Assembly: GCF_024362695.1 (NCBI RefSeq)
Contig: NC_065426.1
Coordinates: forward strand, 4,308,236 to 4,372,235
DNA: 64,000 nt
Direction: 5' to 3'
DNA from: Pectinophora gossypiella
Lineage: Eukaryota; Arthropoda; Insecta; Lepidoptera; Gelechiidae
The notes below the pieces were generated by a model that worked only from the letters and a program-made list of their open reading frames with translations, did not search any database and was not told the origin of the DNA. Positions 40,505 through 50,705 of this stretch are shown here, one piece after another (the first letter of the stretch is position 1; every line of letters begins with the position of its first letter). Position numbers and translations under genes: made by a program.

Positions 40505-40961
40505 TATTTTATTTTATTTATTTATAAAGTACAACCACATCACATATATTAAAACATTTTACATTTATAAGGTTACGGTATTGTGACTAATATATATGAC
40601 AATTACGGCGTACATAACTAGCGGCGTATCCTCACAGTACAAAAGGTTTAGGCCCTTTATGTTACTTAGGTATGCTTAGGTCCTAAAGCTTAAATGTGAA
40701 CATCTAGATTTCATTATTTACAGGTCGTATTGACACAAGACAAGATTCAAGACAAATATTGACATACCTATGTCGTGAACAGTGGTTTTCAAACATTAAC
40801 CCTTTCGACTGCTATTGGTTGGCGACATAGATTCTAAACTTAACTCCTATAAAGTCTAAGACCAAATATCCTTTGAAAATCCAAACCCCATTTGATCAAC
40901 TATTGTGTTTGGAAATCTTGACCTAAGTATAGAGATTGACTGTTTGAGAGCACATGAGTAG
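40505..40961. other. Intergenic, nothing recognised
   Basis: Includes a TTATTTTATTT run at the start and a TTAACCCTTTCG motif (40797) that may be a MITE-3 end. Confidence 0.4.
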
Positions 40962-41180
40962 TAGTCTTCTCATCAACCCTGGTGTCAGGTTTACTAACTG
41001 AGTCAACAAAGGCCCTAACATGGCTCATGTAACGACTACATACTTATGTAAATAGTAGCCAGGACCCATTGCTGATCTGATCGGGCAATCAGCCTGCACC
41101 AACCCACAATATAACAGCGTGGTGGAGTATGCTCCATGCTCTGTCCGTTTTATTGAAGGGAGGCCTGTCCCCAGCACGTA
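40962..41180 (-). mobile_element. SINE-A fragment fused to SINE-B 3' end
   Basis: 40962-41085 is a reverse SINE-A 3' region. 41090-41180 is a forward SINE-B end (GCGTGGTGGAGTATGCTCCA, then GGGAGGCCTGTCCCCAGCA). Confidence 0.55.
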
Positions 41181-41674
41181 TTTATAAAATAATAATAATA
41201 AAATGTTTATTTGACCAAAAATTACAAGTCACAGAATTTCTTACATACTAGTGAAGAAATCCTTGGGTGTCGGGACGGTGAAATTGATTTTATGAAATGA
41301 AACAGCAGCGTCTTGTCTTGTGTTGTATTGAGAGAAGGGAAGAGCGAAAGCTCCGCGAATGAACGTGATCACAATAGTGTTTCCATATTTAAAAATATTA
41401 AAATATATTTTATGTTTTCATCATAACTCCCAACAAGGCAAAAGATAATACTTCGATAATGGACTGTAAGTATATAATTAATAGGTAACTGATTCAAATG
41501 TGTGCGATAACTTTTGCATTTGTCAGTGCCATGAAGAACTAGTACTAGACATTTTGACATTACAAAAGATACATTCTGCCTCCTAAACTAGGTTTACCTG
41601 TATCTTAGGAAGCAGTGTTCGGCCATGGTAGTCATGTCATAGGTAAGGTGCAAAATGTAACCAGAAATACCAGG
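41181..41674. other. Intergenic, probable LINE tails
   Basis: ATAATAATAATAAAATGTTTATTTGACC (start 41190) resembles a reverse LINE 3' tail. 41574-41620 resembles 32355-32390. Confidence 0.35.
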
Positions 41675-41815
41675 GCGTGTGTGTGTGTGTGTGCGCGTGC
41701 GTGCGTGCGTGTGTGCGTGCATGTGTGCGTGCGACCGTGCGTGGGTGCGTGCGTGCGTGCGTGAGTGCGTGTGTGTGTGTCTGTGCGCGTGTGTGTGTGT
41801 GTGTGTGTGTGCGTT
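41675..41815. repeat. GT/GCGT microsatellite
   Basis: About 140 bases of alternating GT, GC and GCGT units with few interruptions. Apparent Cys/Val or His/Thr frames here are artefacts. Confidence 0.95.
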
Positions 41816-42054
41816 TGGATTTGTCTGGGGTCAACGAGGGTAAAAAACAAACAATAAGCAATAAGGCCATCTATTGTACTCATTATATTTCTCTTTTGTT
41901 TTGTATTTTGTTTTTTCCTGTTTGTGCAATAAAGTATTTGTTAAGTATGTAAAAATTTGGAGCAGATGCGTGGTGGGTATAGAGTAATCGTGGTCAGGCA
42001 GGCATGATAACAGTGTGTATAACCAGGAAATAAATGTATGTTATGTATGTAGTC
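41816..42054. other. Intergenic, nothing recognised
   Basis: Contains GTGCAATAAAGTATTTG (about 41922), compatible with a LINE or transcript 3' end. Confidence 0.35.
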
Positions 42055-42150
42055 TGTTTTATCTATGTGAAGTGGATTACCAACCTAATCAACCGTGATA
42101 TCAGGGCTATTATTGAACCGCCAAAGTCCCCTGATATGGCTCATGTAAAT
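42055..42150 (-). mobile_element. SINE-A 3' fragment
   Basis: GAAGTGGATTACCAACCTAA, then ATTATTGAACCGCCAAAGTC in reverse orientation. Confidence 0.6.
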
Positions 42151-42779
42151 ACTGCATACTGTATGGAGTACTTAATAGGAAAAAGTTATAATAAAAAATA
42201 AGTTTTTACATTGAAATTTTAAAATATTTCGGACATAAATCACGCCCATTTAATATTATATACATCTGCTGCTTATTTAATGCTATTTGAGGCAAAAATA
42301 CGGCAAGTTCCGTAAAAAAAAGCTATCGAGGAAACCCACCAACATAATGTCTCGACGACCCCTCAAGAGATCCCGCTTTAAAAGATAATATACACTTACA
42401 GTTCCGGATACAAAAAGAGAGATTGATACTTACGAAAACTTTCGCTAAGTCCCCTTGAAACAGCGTCTACCTCAGTTTGGAAATCCCTGGGATAGATTTG
42501 CTCTGAGAAGTTGCTAACAAATATTTGAAAGGGATCGTAGGCTACGCTGTATTCACCGTTACAAAGTTTTCCATCGGATTCTGTACTATATCTTAAAAGC
42601 CTTTAGAACCATTTTCCTGTAGGGTGTTTGAATAAAGAGCAAATTGACTAAAGTGTTGATTGTTTTAAACCTTAAAGGTTAAAACTTTGATTATTGAAAT
42701 GTATTGTTGTTGACATACAAAGATGATTAGCTGAAATAATACCATATACTATATTAAAAAAAAAGCACAACAATAAGCT
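42151..42779. other. Intergenic, nothing recognised
   Basis: No repeat or ORF placed. Confidence 0.45.
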
Positions 42780-42910
42780 TGTGTATGAAGCGATTGATGA
42801 ATGTGAAGGAAGCAAGTTAAGTGTATCAGGATCGAAACAAATGGATTTCTATAGTCTCTGCTTACTCCGGTGGGAAATAGGCGTGAGTTTATGTATGTTT
42901 GTATCTATGT
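42780..42910 (+). mobile_element. LINE 3' UTR copy
   Basis: AAGCGATTGATGAATGTGAA through GGCGTGAGTTTATGTATG, family of 4079-4522. Confidence 0.7.
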
Positions 42911-43006
42911 AATATCATATACTTTGAATGACGCTTACTACATGGGACTTAAACATATCTGGATCTGGAGTACCTACTCCTACACCTGTACATACCGAAC
43001 ACCGAA

Positions 43007-43352
43007 TCCGTCATCTTGTTCTATCGTGTGGGTTGTGAGGTGGATTACCAACCCCATCAACCCTGGTGTCAGGGTTACTATTGAACCACCAAAGGACTCT
43101 GACCTGGCTCATGTAACGACTACTAACTTACATCAGTAAGCAGCAACTGGGATCAACGGCTTAACGTGCCTTCCGAAGCACGGATCATCTTACTTTCGGA
43201 CAATCGGGTGATCAGCCTGAAATGTCCTAACCAAACTAGGGATCACAAAGTGACTTTTGTGTTTTGTTCCCACCAGGATTCGAACCCGGGACCTCCGGAT
43301 CGTGAGCCCAACGCTCAACCACTGGACCACGGGGGCCATACGTGTCCGTCAT
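43007..43352 (-). mobile_element. SINE-A full copy with 8-bp flanking repeat
   Basis: TCCGTCAT at 43007-43014 and 43345-43352 flanks a full-length SINE-A in reverse, with box B GGATTCGAACCCGGGACC and box A end CCACTGGACCACGG. Confidence 0.8.
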
Positions 43353-43610
43353 AATCGTCGTTCACTCGTATTTTTTCGGCGTATTTTTAGTTGAAATGGT
43401 GTCCAATACATTTGCACCAGACATTTGCTTCTAACGTATTTTAGAAATAGGTTCTGACATGTGCCAATGTAAATTCGGATGTGAATGAAAATAATTATAT
43501 TCAGAATCTACGACAATCTCGCTGTGGTCTTGGAACTTCATTCATGGTGCGAACTGTAGAGGTATTTTAAACCTGGTTATCTTTCGTGGATAATTTTGGG
43601 AAAGAAGGAT

Positions 43611-43665
43611 TCCTAGATCGGGACGAGTGGAAGAAAGTGAGAGAGGCCTTTGTCTGTAATAATAA
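43611..43665 (+). mobile_element. LINE C-terminal scrap
   Basis: Frame reads DRDEWKKVREAFV then diverges; compare DREEWKKGREAFALQWD at 45118-45275. Confidence 0.5.
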
Positions 43666-43689
43666 AAATATATATTTTTTAAAATAAAA

Positions 43690-43898
43690 TAGGCTCACTT
43701 CGATCACAATCTCACCTGATGATAAGTGACGATGAGGTCTAGGGTGGCTCACACTTACCTAACAAATCCCTATTCACTCTAGCCTTGAAGACTCCCAGAT
43801 TATAACGAGTTGGAAAAACAGATGACGGCAGACAGTTCTAGTCCTTTGCTTGCATCAAAAAGGACGAGGCAAAACGTTTAGTGCGGATTGGTGGTATG
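43690..43898. repeat. REP-4-like repeat
   Basis: ACTCTAGCCTTGAAGACTCC, then GATGACGGCAGACAGTTC is similar to 12800-12870. Confidence 0.45.
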
Positions 43899-43975
43899 AT
43901 TATTCTTATATATTATTCTTATATATTATTCTTATATATTATTCTTATATATTATTTTTATAAATTATTCTTATA
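43899..43975. repeat. 13-bp minisatellite
   Basis: About 5.5 units of ATTATTCTTATAT, the first four near-identical. Confidence 0.85.
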
Positions 43976-44756
43976 TCTTTAGTCTTCGTTTTGGTAGGAG
44001 ATAAGGAGGAAAGCGTCTAAGTTGAGCGTCACTTCATAATATATCATATACGTGAGAGATCCTTCGCTGAGCGCGAAACTACGCGCGGCGCAGTTACAGA
44101 TAACTACGGAACCAATAAATCACTATATAACCGCCCTATATTCTGTTCAGCACACGCCGCGCCGACGAGCTATCCGAGAGGAAGTAAGATGAACATACCG
44201 CTAGGTACGATAAGGTGCAAAAGACCAATCAGTTTTTTGAAAAGTAATAAATTAGCTAGTTGCACTTAAGACCTCCTGCCGGGTCTGCATGACAACTGTG
44301 TCGCGGGGCGCGAATTATATTGAGCGCTTCGACTAATAAACGATACGAATGCTATCTACGTAGATGGACGTCAAACGGCTATTGGTCGAAGGCCTCGATA
44401 TAATTCGCGCCGCGCGCGGTGCGGTTACCGTGCAGAGCCTACTGGTTACATCTCGTTTCTGTAATAGACCAAAAACACCTACAAAAACATAAGTTTTATA
44501 ATTATCACAACTAATGGTTCATAATTTCACCACTGTTTGCAAATAATTCGCTGGGCTCAGTGACTGCAATTTTGTTCTTTGATTGTACGTACATTGGACA
44601 ACAGACATTGATTATTTTCAATGTAAAATCATCAGAGAACACTACTGTTTAAAAGGACCACATTGACTATTGGTTTAAAAAAGCAATATTGCTATTTGTT
44701 ATTTTATTAAACTGTGGTCTTGTGGTTCGAACCCCGGTATCAGAAATGCTCCAATG
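43976..44756. other. GC-richer unclassified region
   Basis: 44050-44450 has CpG-rich motifs. TCGCGGGGCGCGAATTATAT (44312) is roughly inverted as ATATAATTCGCGCCGCGCGC (44398), suggesting a ~130-bp foldback. 44680-44700 has the MITE-7 loop motif AAAGCAATATTGC. Confidence 0.45.
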
Positions 44757-44885
44757 CGTTATTAATTTCTTTTAAATGCAGTTTTCACTAACACAGTTGG
44801 CTCGACCTTTATAGACGGCGATACGGCTACCAATACCTGGCGATACCTTCCACGTTGGTCTAACAGAAATCTTGAGGTGTTGGTG
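44757..44885 (+). mobile_element. SINE-E fragment
   Basis: AGTTTTCACTAACACAGTTG, then GGCTCGACCTTTATAGACGG is the opposite orientation to 33990-34200. Confidence 0.5.
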
Positions 44886-44894
44886 TGGGATTCA

Positions 44895-45090
44895 TCTGAC
44901 TCGTCATCTCCCTAGCATTATCCCGTTTTTCACAGGGTCCGCTTACCTAACCTGAAAATTTGACAGGTCCGGTCTGACCTTCCAACCCGTGAAGGGAAAA
45001 CTAGCCCAATACAGGTTAGGTTAGGTTGGGTACATGGATGTGCTCTGACTACCATGAGATATAGTCGTGAACTTATGTTATGTTTAAGAA
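44895..45090 (-). mobile_element. SINE-D fragment
   Basis: TCATCTCCCTAGCATTATCC, then TTCACAGGGTCCGCTTACCT, then CAACCCGTGAAGGGAAAAC. It ends near a short TTAGG triplet run and a SINE-E scrap. Confidence 0.6.
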
Positions 45091-45117
45091 ATAATACTAC
45101 GTATAGAACGGCAAATG

Positions 45118-45275
45118 AAAATGCGGTCAGGCGTCGGGGAAGGCCACGAAAAGATGGTGCGTCGAGTTAGACCGTTTTTGAAACGGTGGCACGAACTAGC
45201 TGGGGACAGGGAGGAGTGGAAAAAGGGAAGAGAGGCCTTTGCCCTGCAGTGGGACACCGAGGGCTATTAATAATA
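45118..45275 (+). mobile_element. LINE 3' end
   Basis: Frame reads RRRGRPRKDG and, after a shift, HELAGDREEWKKGREAFALQ then WDTEGY and a stop, followed by ATA repeats. Confidence 0.7.
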
Positions 45276-45283
45276 ATAATAGA

Positions 45284-45540
45284 ACGGCAACTCTCCGCTC
45301 CCTTGCGCTGAGCTAGGTTTACATCATTCCTAATAATAATAATAATAAAAAAGTTTATTTAGGTAAAATCTACGACACACATATACATTCCTCTCGGTCT
45401 TTAGTCTTCAATCGTAAGGGTGTCAGACGTCACACACACAGATGCGCGTATACGATAACGTCAATGTGTAGTGTCTGTGTAAAACGAGGTTTTTTGTGTG
45501 AAGTGTCCGGGGTGTGACGGCAGTGTGTCCCGGAGACGAT
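45284..45540 (+). repeat. REP-2 copy interrupted by a LINE tail
   Basis: Same order of blocks as 10557-11250; the interruption is 45332-45385. Confidence 0.65.
45332..45385 (-). mobile_element. 54-bp LINE tail insertion with 7-bp target duplication
   Basis: CATTCCT at 45325-45331 and 45386-45392 flanks an ATAATA tail and AAAGTTTATTTAGGTAAAAT, the same LINE 3' end as 11045-11100 in reverse. An extremely truncated insertion. Confidence 0.75.
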
Positions 45541-45882
45541 ACCTGTGGAACTTTTGCTGATTTTCCAACACATCCCCGGATCGCGAGGTATTACAGCGGA
45601 TCCTTGCCGCTCTAATCCCGGACTGAACTGGCACATTTTATTTTCTCCATCATCTTTATAAAATGTGAAGGAACATTTATAGTACGTTACCAGGGAAGAG
45701 CGTTATCAGCTAGAATGAAATTGTGTTGAAGTTTGTGATGAATTGATTTTTGTACTTTAAGGACAAATCTAATCGAGTAAAATATTTACGAGAGCTACAT
45801 AAAACACAACATACCTACATATGACAAGAGCGTGGCTCTTAAATTGATGATGATGACATATAACAATGCATAACATATAACA
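45541..45882. other. Intergenic, nothing recognised
   Basis: 45828-45855 repeats the LINE terminus ACAAGAGCGTGGCTCTTAAA. Confidence 0.4.
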
Positions 45883-46030
45883 CGAGTTGATATCAAGTGG
45901 AATTTTCCATCGCAAAAGTATGGAACGGAAAATAATTTAAAAAATCACAAAAAAAATCATGAATTTTCCGACTGACAACTCAGAATCATGGTCTGTATTT
46001 ATGTCCTTAGTACTCGAAACTAACACCCTG
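45883..46030. mobile_element. MITE-1 single-hairpin remnant
   Basis: GAGTTGATATCAAGTGGAAT, then CAACTCAGAATCATGGTCTG and end ACACCCTG before TA. Left outer end and one hairpin missing. Confidence 0.65.
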
Positions 46031-46139
46031 TATATGGTATAAATAGTTTTATAAGTACACATATTTTATCAAAGGTGAGTTTTTTATAGTATTAACTCCG
46101 TTGGATAGGGGGTGAAGAATCATAAATATAAAATGCACT

Positions 46140-46270
46140 GAAACATCATCTCTCTAGCGTTATCGTCTTTTACAGAGTCCGCTTACCTAACCTGAAGAAT
46201 TTGCCGGACCGGATTTTTACAGAAGCCTCAATGTGAGAGGCAAGGGTTCTACCAACTGGTGGCTGCTCTG
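46140..46270 (-). mobile_element. SINE-D fragment with tRNA-like end
   Basis: CATCATCTCTCTAGCGTTAT, then CCGCTTACCTAACCTGAAG; 46222-46252 shows GTGAGAGGCAAGGGTTCTAC, a degraded head. Confidence 0.55.
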
Positions 46271-46389
46271 GCTCTAAACCATTGAATTCGACTTTATGAG
46301 TTAGAATTCATGTTCGGATCGCAGACACCTAATTGATAACACGTGTTTACCAGAATTTGTGTCTGGTTAATGGCAATAGATGGGACTTA

Positions 46390-46531
46390 CAGTCATGAGC
46401 AATATAATGTACCCACTTTAGGACTCTGTCGCACTAACATATTTGACATTTAGTGAGACTTATAGTTCAATTTGTCAAAAAAGTTAATGTGACATGGTAC
46501 TAAAGTGTATACATATTAATGCTCGTGACCG
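46390..46531 (-). mobile_element. MITE-2, 142-bp copy
   Basis: TA-flanked, starts CAGTCATGAGCAATATAATG and ends the mirror of CGGTCACGAGC. Opposite orientation to 47913-48054. Confidence 0.8.
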
Positions 46532-46539
46532 TATATAGC

Positions 46540-46830
46540 TGGCGAGGAGTGGGTGTATTTACACATGTACACAGGAGAGTTACTGGCGTGATGTTTTGTT
46601 GTTGCGATGAAGGAAAACATCGTGAGGAAACTCGCATTCCCTAGAAATACGTTTCGGAGATATGTCACCTAACTTGTGTCGGACTGGTATTCCTATCACA
46701 GGTTGGTGGAAAGTCAGACAGGCAGTCGCTTCTGTAAAAACCGGACCTGTCAAATCTTTAGGTTAGGTAAGCGGACCTTGTAAAAACGGGATAATGCTAG
46801 AGATGATGGAGGGAGATGATGAGAGGTCGA
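46540..46830 (+). mobile_element. SINE-D, long copy
   Basis: GAAGGAAAACATCGTGAGGA, then AGTCAGACAGGCAGTCGCTT, then CTGTCAAATCTTTAGGTTAG and a GATGATGG tail. Confidence 0.6.
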
Positions 46831-47564
46831 GCTGGAAACCGTAAAAAGCACATTATTTATGTCCAAACTCCAAAACCTGGGACCACTAATGACAGAATCA
46901 GAATAATCCGATCCAAATCTCCTTCAACGAATACGGCCCCAAATAGAGAAACAAGTCTATTAATCGGAATCCTCATTCATTTGAATAGAACTTCATTTTG
47001 AAACGTCTGTTGAAACGCTAACGCTGGGCGTAATATCCGGAGCTTCGACTAGACTAAAAAAAATCTATCCCTTTATATTTTTTTTCTTTCCTATTCAAAA
47101 TTGATTGCGGCCGCCTACATGGTATCAGCTGGGTAGAATCGGGCCGACGAAAATTGAAACTGATTTTATTTGAGAATTCGGTATGTAAGAGAGAAAAAAG
47201 TCACATTTAGTGATTTTGCCTAAATGAGCTTTATTTTGGGCTTTCAAATCAGCGGTGTTTATTTTGGCAACTTCATTCAGCCGTAAGATATATTAAAAAA
47301 ATAATAACTGATTGAAAAGCAAAAATATTCAAATTCGTTTTTTATAATAGCCTACCGTTTCATTCAAAAATAAAAAAAATACCTTCAAAAATACGTTACA
47401 TACCCAATTGCGAACCGTATTTTATTAGGTTATTGCCAATATTGACACTGAAAATCCATCGAATGGTTAAACAAGTCGGATAATAGTTTTCATTGGAAAC
47501 CTGGGTTCATCACTGCATAGCAATTTAATAACTAAGTACCACATAATATTACGACTCTATATCC
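46831..47564. other. Intergenic, nothing recognised
   Basis: The plus frame 46816-47001 shows no family features. Confidence 0.45.
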
Positions 47565-47885
47565 AATATGGTTAGCCAGAGCGCTCCACTGAGCCGTCTG
47601 TTAAAGCAACGTGATAGGTGAGCTGTATTGCCGTCTATAATTATGTTGGCTTAGAATAGAATAGAATATAAATTTGTTTATTATAAAAGGACACCACACA
47701 CAAAGACAAGACAATAACATCACTTAAAATTTTTCACAAAAAAATTACAAAAAAGATAGGAGGATGTTCGTCCGGGAATGTCCTAACCAAACTAGGGATC
47801 ACAAAGTGATTTTTCCCCTTCGGGATTCGAACCCGGGACCTCGGGATCGTGAGCAGAACGCTCAACAAGTGGACCACGGAGGCCG
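47565..47885 (-). mobile_element. SINE-E scrap, LINE-like tail, SINE-A head
   Basis: 47565-47650 SINE-E (GAGCTGTATTGCCGTCTATA). 47660-47760 an AATAGAATATAAATTTGTTT tail-like piece. 47775-47885 SINE-A box B/box A region in reverse. Confidence 0.5.
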
Positions 47886-47912
47886 TTCACAGAGAAAATT
47901 TTGTAGTACATA

Positions 47913-48054
47913 CGGTCACGAGCATTAATATGTATACACTTTGGTACCATGTCACATTAACTTTTTTGACAAATTGAACTGTAAGTCTCACTAAATGTCA
48001 AATATGTTAATGCGACAGAGTCCTAAAGTGGGTACATTATATTGCTCATGACTG
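47913..48054 (+). mobile_element. MITE-2, 142-bp copy
   Basis: TA-flanked, CGGTCACGAGCATTAATATG to the mirror of CAGTCATGAGC; best-preserved copy. Confidence 0.82.
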
Positions 48055-48371
48055 TACATACACAATGCCTAGAAAACTGTACGTCATTATAAAATGTTTC
48101 CAAAACCGGGTGATAGATTTTCACTACCGGATTTTGTTATCCGGAATCGGTAGCACCGGGTACTGGACGTTGTCGGATGATAGATGGCTCCGATATTGTT
48201 AGGTCAGTTGTGGAATTGGGGTTTCGTGTCCTATATATGTAGTCAGTGATTCTACTTCCCCGAATTTGTGCCCGGTTAATGCCCATAAGCTTGCCCCCTG
48301 CTTCATGGGAGTTAAACATAGCTCCCGAGGTGTGGGTGTGTACTATACACATCTTCTTACCCTTTCGAGGA
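48055..48371. other. Intergenic, nothing recognised
   Basis: Includes a small palindromic CCGGATTTTGTTATCCGG (48128-48145). Confidence 0.4.
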
Positions 48372-48717
48372 TAAGAAATAATCTTCTTCTATCGTGTGGG
48401 TTGTGAGGTGAATTACCAACCTCATCAACCCTGGTGTCAGGGTTACTATTGAGCCGCCAAATGCCCCTGACATGACCCATATAACGACTACGTACTTATA
48501 TCAGTAAGTAGTAACCGGGACCAACGGCTTAACGTGCCTTCCGAAGCACGGATCGTCTTACTTTCGGACAATCAGGTGATAGCCTGTAATGTCCTTACCA
48601 AACTAGGGACCACAAAGTAATTTTTGTGATATGTCCCCACCGGGAATCGAACCCAGGACCTCCGGATCGTGAGCCCAACGCTCAACCACTGGACCACGGC
48701 GGCCGTTAAGAAATAAT
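48372..48717 (-). mobile_element. SINE-A full copy with 11-bp target duplication
   Basis: TAAGAAATAAT at 48372-48382 and 48707-48717 bounds a 324-bp SINE-A with a TTCTTC tail at the left and an intact tRNA-like head at the right. Confidence 0.9.
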
Positions 48718-48970
48718 AAAAAAAATAAAAAAAAAGTAATGTGATGTATGTGTGAGTTAATGTGAGTAACTGTGTAAGTAACTGTCTGTGTGTCGTCTGT
48801 GTATTACATTCATGGATGTGTAGTAATGTTACTATTATAGCGAGTTAAATAAGCGCGCCACCTATTGGTGCTAATCGCGTGCCAAATAAGCGAACTTTGT
48901 TCTCGTCCGCTCGTAGTTTATAGTTTTTGTATTCACTGATAGTAATTTACAATGTCCCTTATTTTATGGT
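48718..48970. other. Intergenic, nothing recognised
   Basis: Includes a GTGTGA-rich stretch (48740-48800). Confidence 0.4.
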
Positions 48971-49460
48971 TGTAAACCCTTCTCATCTCCCTAGCATTAT
49001 CCCGTTTTTATTCACAGGGCCCGGTTATCTAAGCTGAAGATTTGACGGGTGTGGTTTTACGCAGAAGCGGCAGGAAAGCTCTTTGAAGCATGAGTACGTA
49101 GTTCATCTTTTGATGGATGCTCCTCTAATTCATCATCATCTCCCTAGCGTGATCCCGTTTTTGACAGGGTCCGCTCACCTAACCTGAAGATTTGACAAGT
49201 CCGTATTTTTTGCAGAAACGACTGCCTGTCTGACCTTTCAACCCGCGAAGGGAAAACCAGCCCAGTACTTAGGTCACATACCTCCGAAAATGATTTTTTC
49301 GTTAATGTCGGTTTTCTCGCGATGTTTTTCTTCACCGCTGAGCACGTGATAATCATTTACTATTCAAACATGAATTCGAAAACAAATTCGACAGTCATTT
49401 GTTTAGGACTGTGCTGGATTCGAATCTACGGCCTTGAGAGGCAAGCGTTCTAACCCTAAA
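48971..49460 (-). mobile_element. Two SINE-D copies, the second with tRNA-like head
   Basis: 48978-49085 is a partial SINE-D. 49138-49460 is long and ends, in reverse, with GGTTAGAACGCTTGCCTCTC, then GTAGATTCGAATCCAGC: box A and box B of a tRNA-derived SINE. The CATCATCAT tail is at its left. Confidence 0.65.
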
Positions 49461-49699
49461 ACCCTTCTAGACTGAATAATTAAACAAGTGACCAGCGCAA
49501 GTGTTTTATTCGAGGGACGGCTATACTATATTGATTGCATAACTATAGGTAGGTACGTATTGGCTGCGCCGATGTTTATATTTATTTTGTAAACTATTAT
49601 TTATGTATGTATTCGAACACACAACTCAACCACTCACAAACCCTTGCTTATCCGGCGCACGTTTAAAAAAAAGATTATACGAACCTGTCACCTGTCAAA

Positions 49700-49919
49700 T
49701 CAGTGTGTGTCGTCAACTGTGTACAAGAGGGTCATCGCGCGCGCATTTGTTTTGACTTCTCAAATATAAACCCATTGAACTATAAAATACATAATGCTAA
49801 ACGCAGATATAAACCGCAAAAGTGCTGTGTAAAGTGAGTGCAGTGCAAATTTAACAATTCGCTCTTGTTACACAAGTTACCAAGGAGAAACAACCAGCGA
49901 CCTAAATTAAAATTCTAAG
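49700..49919 (+). other. Weak candidate non-coding first exon
   Basis: TCAGTG (initiator-like) at 49700, a GC-balanced stretch without repeats, then CTAAG/GTAACA donor-like at 49920. The AT content is lower than the flanks. No ORF, and no partner exon found in the window. Confidence 0.2.
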
Positions 49920-50204
49920 GTAACATGCACCTCCACGTTTGTTCTAAGCAAATACAATGACATTCTCTTCAATTTTACTTCAATAAACTTGTTTGACACT
50001 CTGCAATGCAACCCAGTAGTTCAAGTAGCTTTTCACGGATTCAAACTCAAAGTTCGGATTCCGGACAGCGTAACCCGGGCGTTGGACATTGGATGATGGA
50101 TGGTCTGTGTAGTTGAGGGTAGAATGGAATATATTGAACATATTCACAAAAGATGCGAAAATTATAAAGATTTTGTAATATACGTACATTATACATATAC
50201 TTAA

Positions 50205-50450
50205 ACCTCATCATCATCTCCCTAGCATCATCCCGTTTTCGACAGGGTCCGCTTACGTAATCTGAAGATTTGACAGGTCCGGTTTCTTACATAAGCGACT
50301 GCCTGTCTGACATTCCAACCCGCGAAGGGAAAACCAGCCCATTCAGATTAAGTCACATACCTCTGAAAATGCATTTCTCGGGAATGTGGGTTTCCTTACT
50401 ATGTTTTCCTTCCCCGTTGAGCACGTGATAATCGTGTTTAGGTCGGTTAT
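50205..50450 (-). mobile_element. SINE-D copy
   Basis: CATCATCATCTCCCTAGCAT, then ACATAAGCGACTGCCTGTCT, then TTGAGCACGTGATAATCG. Confidence 0.65.
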
Positions 50451-50629
50451 GTACTTGAACCTAAACTGTACTACTCAGTACATACGATTAAAGAAGATTG
50501 ATTTTGAAGTATGATACACCTCCCATAATTAATTCAAGATGGCGGCAGGGGTACATAAACGTAAGTACTGCATAGTACAATTTAGGTACATATTTTTATG
50601 TACATGCTCCATTCTGCAGCTCCTCTGTA

Positions 50630-50705
50630 AAACTTGAAGCCTGTTACCTTTTTGTACTGAGTGAGAGTCTTCAGAGCTTCCTATTTGTCCGGCTAAGTAC
50701 TGAAA
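50630..50705 (-). repeat. REP-1 fragment
   Basis: GTGAGAGTCTTCAGAGCTTC, then CTATTTGTCCGGCTAAG. Confidence 0.45.

Noticed and set aside
41632..41952. Cys/Val- and His/Thr-repeat frames
   Set aside because: Products of the GT microsatellite.
43899..43975. Regularly spaced repeats considered as a CRISPR-like array
   Set aside because: 13-bp head-to-tail units without spacers; a minisatellite in a eukaryotic genome.
45010..45032. TTAGG units suggesting an interstitial telomere
   Set aside because: Only about three units, produced by SINE-D sequence (CAGGTTAGGTT).
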